Under the pieces are notes generated by a model. It worked only from the letters and a program-made list of their open reading frames with translations. It made no database searches and was not told the DNA's origin. Both the position numbers and the translations under genes were made by a program. From positions 518,468,852 to 518,532,851 of the forward strand of contig NC_053390.1 of assembly GCF_905171765.1 (NCBI RefSeq): DNA of 64,000 nucleotides, in the 5' to 3' direction. Of the stretch, positions 56,580 to 64,000 are shown piece by piece. Each line of letters begins with the position of its first letter. Positions within the stretch are counted from its first letter, which is position 1. This DNA is from Bufo bufo (taxonomy: Eukaryota; Chordata; Amphibia; Anura; Bufonidae).

Positions 56580-59260
56580 CTCCATTCAGATATTTTTTTG
56601 GCCCAAGTTAGCGGAATTTTATTTTTTTTTTTCTTACAAAGTCTCATATTCCACTAACTTGTGTCAAAAAATAAAATCTCACATGAACTCCCCATACCCC
56701 TCACGGAATCCAAATGCGTAAAATTTTTTAGACATTTATATTCCAGACTTCTTCTCACGCTTTAGGGCCCCTAGAATGCCAGGGCAGTATAAATACCCCA
56801 CATGTGACCCCATTTCGGAAAGAAGACACCCCCAGGTATTCCGTGAGGGGCATATTGAGTCCATGAAAGATTGAAATTTTTGTCCCAAGTTAGCGGAACG
56901 GGAGACTTTGTGAGAAAAAAATTAAAAATATCAATTTCCGCTAACTTGTGCCAAAAAAAAAAAATTTCTATGAACTCGCCATGCCCCTCATTGAATACCT
57001 TGGGGTGTCTTCTTTCCAAAATGGGGTCACATGTGGGGTATTTATACTGCCCTGGCATTCTAGGGGCCCCAAAGCGTGAGAAGAAGTCTGGTATCCAAAT
57101 GTCTAAAAATGCCCTCCTAAAAGGAATTTGGGCACCTTTGCGCATCTAGGCTGCAAAAAAGTGTCACACATCTGGTATCGCCGTACTCAGGAGAAGTTGG
57201 GGAATGTGTTTTGGGGTGTCATTTTACATATACCCATGCTGGGTGAGAGAAATATCTTGGTCAAATGCCAACTTTGTATAAAAAAATGGGAAAAGTTGTC
57301 TTTTGCCAAGATATTTCTCTCACCCAGCATGGGTATATGTAAAATGACACCCCAAAACACATTCCCCAACTTCTCCTGAATACGGCGATACCACATGTGT
57401 GACACTTTTTTGCAGCCTAGGTGGGCAAAGGGGCCCATATTCCAAAGAGCACCTTTAGGATTTCACAGGTCATTTACCTACTTACCACACATTAGGGCCC
57501 GTGGAAAATGCCAGGGCAGTATAACTACCCCACAAGTGACCCCATTTTGGAAAGAAGACACCCCAAGGTATTCCGTGAGGGGCATGGCGAGTTCCTAGAA
57601 TTTTTTATTTTTTGTCACAAGTTAGTGGAAAATGCTTATTTTTTTTTTTTTTTTTTTTCATACAAAGTCTCATATTCCACTAACTTGTGACAAAAAATAA
57701 AAACTTCCATGAACTCACTATGCCCATCAGCGAATACCTTGGGGTCTCTTCTTTCCAAAATGGGGTCACTTGTGGGGTAGTTATACTGCCCTGGCATTCT
57801 AGGGGCCCAAATGTGTGGTAAGGAGTTTGAAATCAAATTCTGTAAAAAATGACCTGTGAAATCCGAAAGGTGCTCTTTTGAATATGGGCCCCTTTGCCCA
57901 CCTCGGCTGCAAAAAAGTGTCACACATCTGGTATCTCCGTAATCGGGAGAAGTTGGGGAATGTGTTTTGGGGTGTCATTTTACATATACCCATGCTGGGT
58001 GAGAGAAATATCTTGGCAAAAGACAACTTTTCCCATTTTTTTATACAAAGTTGGCATTTGACCAAGATATTTATCTCACCCAGCATGGGTATATGTAAAA
58101 AGACACCCCAAAACACATTCCTCAACTTCTCCTGAATACAGAGATACCAGATGTGTGACACTTTTTTGCAGCCTAGGTGGGCAAAGGGGCCCACATTCCA
58201 AAGAGCACCTTTCGGATTTCACAGGTCATTTACCTACTTACCACACATTTGGGCCCCTAGAATGCCAGGGCAGTATAACTACCCCACAAGTGACCCCATT
58301 TTGGAAAGAAGAGACCCCAAGGTATTCGCTGATGGGCATAGTGAGTTCATGGAAGTTTTTATTTTTTGTCACAAGTTTGTGGAATATGAGACTTTGTATG
58401 AAAAAAAATAAATAAATAAATAAATCATCATTTTCCACTAACTTGTGACAAAAAATAAAAAATTCTAGGAACTCGCCATGCCCCTCACGGAATACCTTGG
58501 GGTGTCTTCTTTCCAAAATGGGGTCACTTGTGGGGTAGTTATACTGCCCTGGTATTCTAGGGGCCCAAATGTGTGGTAAGGAGTTTGAAATCAAATTCAG
58601 GAAAAAATGAGGAGTGAAATCCGAAAGGTGCTCTTTGGAATATGGGCCCCTTTGCCCACCTAGGCTGCAAAAAAGTGTCACACATCTGGTATCCCCGTAC
58701 TCAGGAGAAGTTGAGGAATGTGTTTTGGGGTGTCTTTTTACATATACCCATGCTGGGTGAGATAAATATCTTGGTCAAATGACAACTTTGTATAAAAAAA
58801 TGGGAAAAGTTGTCTTTTGCCAAGATATTTCTCTCACCCAGCATGGGTATATATAAAATGACACCCCAAAACACATTCCCCACCTTCTCCTGAGTACGGA
58901 GATACCAGATGTGTGACACTTTTTTGCAGCCTAGGTGGGCAAAGGGGCCCATATTCCAAAGAGCACCTTTCGGATTTCACAGGTCATTTTATACAGAATT
59001 TGATTTCAAACTCCTTACCACACATTTGGGCCCCTAGAATGCCAGGGCAGTAGAACTACCCCACAAGTGACCCCATTTTGGAAAGAAGAGACCCCAAGGT
59101 ATTCGCTGATGGGCATAGTGAGTTCATAGAACTTTTTATTTTTTGTCACAAGTTAGTGGAATATGAGACTTTGTAAGAAAAAAAAAAAAAAAAAAAATCA
59201 TCTTTTTCCGCTAACTTGTGACAAAAAATAAAAAGTTCTATGAACTCACTATGCCCATCA
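56580..59260. repeat. Chain of seven alternating palindromes
   Basis: One unit of about 190 bp recurs in alternating orientation, making palindrome centres near 56925, 57290, 57645, 58045, 58410, 58800 and 59185. Odd centres are flanked by cactaacttgtgacaaaaaa, even centres by gatatttctctcacccagca. Long A/T runs sit at the odd centres. Frames through the units repeat on both strands and are not genes. Confidence 0.88.
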
Positions 59261-59798
59261 GCGAATACCTTAGGGTGTGTACTTTCAGAAATGGGGTCAT
59301 TTGTGGGGTGTTTGTACTGTCTGGCCATTGTAGAACCTCAGGAAACATGACAGGCGCTCAGAAAGTCAGAGCTGCTTCAAAAAGCGGAAATTCACATTTT
59401 TGTACCATAGTTTGTAAACGCTATAACTTTTACCCAAACCATTTTTTTTTTACCCAAACATTTTTTTTTTATCAAAGACATGTAGAACTATAAATTTAGA
59501 GCAAAATTTCTATATGGATGTCGTTTTTTTTGCAAAATTTTACAACTGAAAGTGAAAAATGTCATTTTTTTGCAAAAAAATCGTTAAATTTCGATTAATA
59601 ACAAAAAAAGTAAAAATGTCAGCAGCAATGAAATACCACCAAATGAAAGCTCTATTAGTGAGAAGAAAAGGAGGTAAAATTCATTTGGGTGGTAAGTTGC
59701 ATGACCGAGCAATAAACCGTGAAAGTAGTGTAGGTCAGAAGTGTAAAAAGTGGCCTGGTCTTTCAGGGTGTTTAAGCACTGGGGGCTGAGGTGGTTAA

Positions 59799-61329
59799 TT
59801 ACGTGGTCTCCTACCTACCCGGTTCCAAGAACATCAGGGCGGATGCCTTATCACGGCAGTACTCCGAGCTGTCCAGGGAGGAGTCGATTCCGACTTCGGT
59901 CATACCTCCGAATCAGATCTTGGCCGCCATTCGCACCAGCCTGACCTCTCCCCTGGGTGAGCAGATTTTGGCGGCTCAATCTGGTGCTCCCTCTGGGAGA
60001 CCCAACGGCAGATGTTTTGTGCCTGAGGAGTTGCGCACTCGGTTGTTGCGAACCTACCATAACTCCAAGCCCGCGGGGCATCCTGGAAAGAATCAGCTGT
60101 CCTGGGCTGTTTCACGTCTGTTCTGGTGGCCTTCCCTACGTTCCGACATCGCCGCATATGTAGCGGCATGCTCCGTTTGTGCCCAGAGTAAGTCCCCTCG
60201 GCACCTTCCGTTGGGCCTTCTGCAACCCATAGCCACCGGGGAGCGCCCATGGTCACACCTGGGGATGGATTTCATTGTGGACCTCCCTGCATCCCGAGGC
60301 CATACGGTCATTCTCATGATTGTGGATCGGTTTTCCAAAATGTGCCACTGTGTTCCTCTCAAGAAGTTACCCTCTGCACAAGAGTTGGCCACGATTTTTG
60401 CCAGGGAGGTCTTCCGGTTGCACGGTTTGCCCAAGGAGATTGTGTCGGATCGGGGGAGTCAGTTTGTGTCCAGGTTCTGGCGCGCCTTTTGCTCCCAGTT
60501 GGGGATTCATCTCTCCTTCTCCTCGGCCTACCACCCTCAGTCCAATGGGGCCGCAGAACGATCCAATCAGGCCTTGGAGCAATTCCTTCGTTGCTATGTC
60601 TCCGATCACCAAGACAATTGGGTTGACCTCCTGCCTTGGGCTGAGTTTGCCAGGAACACGGCGGTGAACTCTTCCTCTGGGACGTCTCCCTTCATGGCCA
60701 ATTATGGGTTCCAACCTGCCGTGTTACCGGAGGTATTCTCTCCCCAGGATATTCCGGCTGTGGAGGATCACCTTTCCGTCCTACGTGCTTCTTGGGTACT
60801 GATCCAGAAGTCCCTTGAGGTCTCTGCGCAGCGCCAGAGACTCCAGGCTGATCGCAGACGAGCGCCTGCTCCTTCCTACCAGGTCGGAGACCATGTATGG
60901 TTGTCCACCCGCAACCTCAACCTTCGAGTGCCTACTCCCAAGCTGGCGCCTCGCTTTGTTGGTCCCTTCCGAGTGCTTCGCAGGGTAAACCCGGTAGCCT
61001 ATGCCCTTGCGCTTCCTCCTGGCATGCGGATCTCCAACGTGTTTCATGTCTCCCTGTTGAAGCCACTGGTGTGTAATCGTTTCACTTCCTCGGTTCCTCG
61101 GCCTCGTCCGGTCCAAGTGGGTAATCGTGAGGAGTATGAGGTGAGCAATATCCTGGACTCACGCCTGGTCCGCGGTCGGGTGCAGTTTTTGGTCCATTGG
61201 CGTGGTTATGGTCCAGAGGAGCGTTCCTGGGTTCCCTCCGCAGATGTCCATGCTCCTGCCTTGCTCCGAGCCTTCCACGCACGCTTCCCTCAGAAACCGT
61301 TCTTTACTCCGCGGAGGAGGGGCCCTTGA
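59799..61329 (+). pseudogene. Gypsy-3 pol, second part: integrase and chromodomain
   Basis: Continues pol in phase after TTAA-2 (YVVSYLPGSKNIRADALSRQ). Integrase zinc region HNSKPAGHPGKNQL with CSVCAQSK; DDE residues in GMDFIVDLP, VSDRGSQFVS and SNGAAERSNQ. A GPY/F-like segment (LAPRFVGPFRVL) and a chromodomain (FLVHWRGYGPEERSWVPSAD, about residue 465 of this part) follow; the protein ends 12 bp before the 3' LTR. No stop or shift in this part; split only by the TTAA-2 insertion. Confidence 0.92.
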
Positions 61330-61340
61330 GGGGGAGGTAC

Positions 61341-61832
61341 TGTCATGGTCTTACCTTCTTGCTGTTCTCCTTCGTTTGACATGTGCTGGCGGCCATCTTG
61401 GTTTCTGGGTTTCTTGTAGCCTCCCACCCTGCGGCTCCTCCTTCCCACTGGGAGGAGCTGGATGCCTAGCTCATATATATAGGAGGTCTGTGGCTTCAGT
61501 TCCTTGCTTGGTCCTCCTGTGTTCACATGCTTCTAGACTGCTGCTGCTTCTGGTTCCTGATCCTGGTTTCGTCCGACTACCCTGCTGGTTCCTGATCCTG
61601 GTTTCGTCCGACTACCCTGCTGGTTCCTGATCCTGGCTTCGTCTGACTACCCTGCTGGTTCCTGATCCTGGCTTCGTCTGACTACCCTTCTGGTTCCTGA
61701 CCTCTGGCTTCGCAAAGACTCTGCTTCAGTTTCGCCATCCGTTTGGACTTTTGCTTTACAGCTTTATTTTCAATAAAGCCTTCTTATTTTCACTTATCCC
61801 TTGTTGTACGTCTGGTTCATGGTTCCGTGACA
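61341..61832 (+). repeat. Gypsy-3 3' LTR
   Basis: 492 bp; I see no difference from the 5' LTR, including the 36-bp minisatellite (61550-61714). Followed by gcagg. Confidence 0.93.
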
Positions 61833-62063
61833 GCAGGGCACCGGTGGCCGTGCCCCTTCCACTATTGTAGGGGTTACAGTGGTCATCAGTCTTATGTACG
61901 CGGGCATGCCCCGTTCCACCATTTGGATCCGGGCATGTGCTTTAGCAGCATAGGGAGAGCTTTGAGGGTCTGACAGGGGTCACCCTTTATCCTCCCTAGT
62001 TTGGGTCCAGTCAGTAGCTCTATTAACTGTGTATGCTCTTGTTGCTCACATACAGCCGTGACA
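61833..62063 (+). repeat. Gypsy-4 5' LTR, second part
   Basis: Resumes after Gypsy-3 and ends cagccgtgaca. Similar in layout to the end of the Gypsy-2 LTR. The leader that follows (ttataatccacc) has no assigned primer tRNA. Confidence 0.7.
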
Positions 62064-62093
62064 TTATAATCCACCAAAACCGTCCTTTTTGAC

Positions 62094-63049
62094 ATGGATC
62101 CGCTTTCTGGCCTGGTTGACCGCATGCAGGGTCTTTCTTTGGAAGTAGCGGATCTCCGTCAATCTATGTCTCAGCTTCAAGCATTGGGCTCTGCTCCGGC
62201 TCATGGAGTCTGTTGCGAGCCAAAGGTCTCACTTCCGGAAACGTTCTCCGGGGGCAGTGAGAATTTTGTTCGCTTCAGAGAGGCATGCAAACTCCATTTT
62301 TGCTTGTGTCCCCACTCCTCTGGTAAGGAGGAGCAGAGGGTGAGGATTGTCATCTCCCTGCTCAGAGGTAATGCTCAGACTTGGGCTTTTTCGCTGCCAT
62401 CAGGGGATCCCTCCCTTCGATCCGTGGAAAGATTTTTTGTGGCCCTGGGGCAGATATATGATGACCCGGATCGTGTTGCTCTGGCCGAATCTAACTTACG
62501 TGTTTTATGCCAGAACAAACTATCTGCGGAGCTTTATTGTTCTGAATTTCGGAGATGGGCAGCTGATTCAGGTTGGAATGATGCTGCACTCTGGAGTCAG
62601 TTCTGTCATGGTCTCTCAGAGAGATTGAAAGATGCGTTTGCTTTCCATGAGAGACCAACGTCCTTAGAGTCTGCCATGTCATTGGCGGTACGCCTTGACA
62701 GGCGTCTAAGAGAAAGAAACGAGACCTCTCTGTCCAGCCATTGTCAGTCTAGGGGCAGTGGTGCGGACTCATTCAGTGTGCAGGGGCCTCATCCTGTCTC
62801 GCTCCCCTCTGAGGAGGAGCCCATGCAGCTAGGTCGACTTGCCCCTGATAAAAGAGGATTTAGTCCTCAGAGTATGGTGTAGTTTTGTTGTGGGGGCATA
62901 GCTCATTTGGCAAATGTTTGTCCGTCTAGGAGATTCTTGAACTGTACTAAGAGCGATAATAAGAGAAATACCTCAAAAGGTAAATCATCAAATTCTGCTT
63001 CATCTGCTACTTTGGGCAAAGTTGATGTAGGAATTGTAGTAATAGAGTA
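62094..63049 (+). pseudogene. Gypsy-4 gag, with a stop at the zinc knuckle
   Basis: Met 62094 opens a gag protein with a heptad-like N-terminus (LVDRMQGLSLEVADLR), the capsid region (FREACKLHFCL, RVRIVISLLRGNAQTWAF, LYCSEFRRWAADSGWND, FCHGLSERLKDAFAF) and the linker EEEPMQLGRL. It is open for 262 codons to a TAG at 62880-62882 that stands where the first knuckle Cys is expected. The remaining knuckle (CCGGIAHLANVC) follows in frame and the frame ends at about 63049, where PLE-5 begins. Closest in the window to Gypsy-2 gag. Confidence 0.85.
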
Positions 63050-64000
63050 ATGAGCGAGCACTCATACACTTGGCAACCAAATTGACATGTGCAGAAAATA
63101 TTTATTATATCCCCATAAAATACAAGTAATAAAATTTATAAGAACAATGTAGCAATAATATACAACATTACAATCACATATATTGTGGTAGATATGATCA
63201 ACACTATATTCATATGACTCAATAGTGTCGAAAAATTCAATAATATATATCACACCAAGAAACTTCAAGTATATGCTGTTATTTGGGAAAGAGGGGGTAT
63301 TATCTTCTAGCGCTCTATCCCAATTTGGGAAACTGAATGTCACTGAAAATGTTGTAGGTGTATTCACTGGGAGCGCAACATGTTCATAATGTGTCCACAG
63401 GAATCCTGATAATGTGAAAAGTCTCTTATAGCATATCCTTTTAAGCTCGATATGAGCTTTGGATTGAAGAAAACTTTAAATCGATATTTGGCTTACCGTC
63501 TAGCGTCTGCTGTCTCCCTATTGCTTCAATGGAGCTTTAAATATTTGCCGGCTTATTCAGTCGCTCCATACAGCAAGCTGGTTTAAATTTCGCGGGAGTT
63601 CCAAAGATCGCAGGAGTTGCCACTCTGTTCCGCAATTTCCTTTGGTGCAGCTTTCGACGATAAGAATAGTTAATCCTTTACTGTAGAGATTTTCTTCTGT
63701 ATGGCCATACAGTATTATCGGAGGCTTTTCAATGCAGGTACATCACTTGTTTCACCATACGCGTTACGGGTAGATTCACTCTCCCTTCCTCAGTGGTCAA
63801 GTGTCTGCCTGCTCTGCCTCCATTTTTATCCATTCCTTTGATTGCTTCCCAAATCTCGGACACCTGTTGTTCATGCTACTCCCAGTTTGCAAGGGAATCC
63901 TCCCACATAATCAAGGGATAATTCTATACAGCCTTGATTAAAAAAAAAAATAAATAAATAAAAAAAAAAAAGATTTTTTTTTATTTATTTTTTCCTCCTT
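63050..64000. mobile_element. PLE-5 arm, same family as PLE-4, runs out of the window
   Basis: Matches the PLE-4 left arm (cactcatacacttggcaacc at 63059 versus 29148) and then the PLE-4 hammerhead stretch in inverse orientation (63700-63960 versus 30050-30370), at visibly lower identity. It ends in an A/T run at the window edge; the partner arm is not in the window. Frames here are not genes. Confidence 0.78.
63754..63797 (-). ncRNA. Hammerhead-like motif, PLE-5 (GAAA changed to GUAA)
   Basis: Minus-strand read: ACCA, CUGAGGA, stem II closed by GGG/CCC, GUAA in place of GAAA, CGCGU, A, UGGU. Geometry is kept, but an invariant A is U, so it is probably inactive. Confidence 0.6.

Larger units (their letters stand above)
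54806..59794. mobile_element. TTAA-2: 5-kb non-autonomous TTAA element
   Basis: TTAA at 54802-54805 and 59795-59798. Ends ccacctc and gaggtgg. The left end itself folds (ccacctccgga 54806-54816 with tccggaggtgg 54837-54847). No transposase. The interior has a 515-bp higher-order repeat (55300-56575), then a chain of alternating inverted repeats (56580-59260). piggyBac-like by target and end type, but the superfamily is unproven. Confidence 0.7.
49937..61832 (+). mobile_element. Gypsy-3, young chromovirus with two DNA-transposon insertions
   Basis: 492-bp LTRs at 49937-50428 and 61341-61832 look identical. Target duplication gcagg (49932-49936, 61833-61837). Tc1-C interrupts gag at TA and TTAA-2 interrupts pol at TTAA. 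Removing either with one target copy restores the reading frame exactly. Net length without the two is about 5.3 kb. A purine tract (gagggggagg, about 61329-61338) precedes the 3' LTR. Confidence 0.93.
49550..63049 (+). mobile_element. Gypsy-4, 5' LTR and gag only in window; carries Gypsy-3
   Basis: The LTR starts tgtcactacc (49550) and ends gccgtgaca (62063). It was split by Gypsy-3 at gcagg. After the LTR come a leader and gag (62094-63049). At about 63050 sequence changes to a PLE-5 arm, so pol and the 3' LTR are missing or lie beyond the window. The LTR start is set by the inverted terminal hexamer TGTCAC/GTGACA; the other LTR is not available to confirm it. Confidence 0.72.

Noticed and set aside
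56771..58952. Several 83-147-codon frames in TTAA-2
   Set aside because: They are copies of the alternating palindrome unit on both strands and contain no recognisable domain.
54806..59794. TTAA-2 carrying a piggyBac transposase
   Set aside because: No DDD transposase motif or long frame was found; only repeats. The piggyBac link rests on TTAA and end bases alone.
1..64000. Host protein-coding exon or tRNA gene
   Set aside because: Every long frame resolves to a transposable-element protein or a repeat; I saw no tRNA-like A and B boxes with a fold, though small exons could be missed by eye.

Overview
The window is a dense stack of nested transposable elements. I could not recognise any host gene, tRNA or rRNA. 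The mixture is typical of a large-genome vertebrate, most likely a frog or toad (inference): inverted-arm Penelope-like elements (PLEs), sushi-type Ty3/gypsy chromoviruses, Tc1 elements, a CR1 LINE and TTAA/TTA-targeting MITEs. No single sequence proves the taxon. Element names (PLE-1 to PLE-5, Gypsy-1 to Gypsy-4, Tc1-A to Tc1-C, TTAA-1 and TTAA-2) are mine.

Block 1 (about 258-35147). A short MITE, itself hit by a Harbinger-like MITE (328-825), was split by PLE-2 (1068-34997, 14-bp target duplication). PLE-2 was then loaded with further insertions. These are Tc1-A (1433-7312, with a CR1 LINE inside it), Gypsy-1 (7889-13473), PLE-1 (14309-20989, holding a CAGGGCCGG-ended element), TTAA-1 (23143-26393), a solo LTR (26989-27519) and PLE-3 (28765-34884), which holds PLE-4 (29028-31126). 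The two PLE-2 arms are inverted copies, so each insertion can be checked against the empty site in the other arm.

Block 2 (35148-49549). Short MITEs and Tc1-B (35821-43016) come first; Tc1-B was hit by the decayed Gypsy-2, whose 3' LTR was hit by an unrelated solo LTR. Then comes a 6-kb array of 316-bp repeats, about ten units in one orientation and eight in the other, bounded by a 19-bp direct repeat.

Block 3 (49550-64000). The 5' LTR of Gypsy-4 was hit by Gypsy-3 (49937-61832), a young chromovirus with apparently identical LTRs. Gypsy-3 carries an intact Tc1-C in gag and a 5-kb TTAA element in pol; removing either with one target copy restores the flanking reading frame. Gypsy-4 gag follows at 62094 and is cut off by a PLE-5 arm that runs out of the window.

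How the parts work: PLE-1 encodes a reverse transcriptase (RT) joined to a GIY-YIG endonuclease. The PLE arms carry hammerhead ribozyme motifs of the minimal PLE type; four copies keep an intact core. The chromoviruses encode gag, protease, RT, RNase H, integrase and a C-terminal chromodomain. Gypsy-3 has a correctly phased GGGAAAC slippery heptamer where gag meets pol. Tc1-C has an unbroken DDE transposase.
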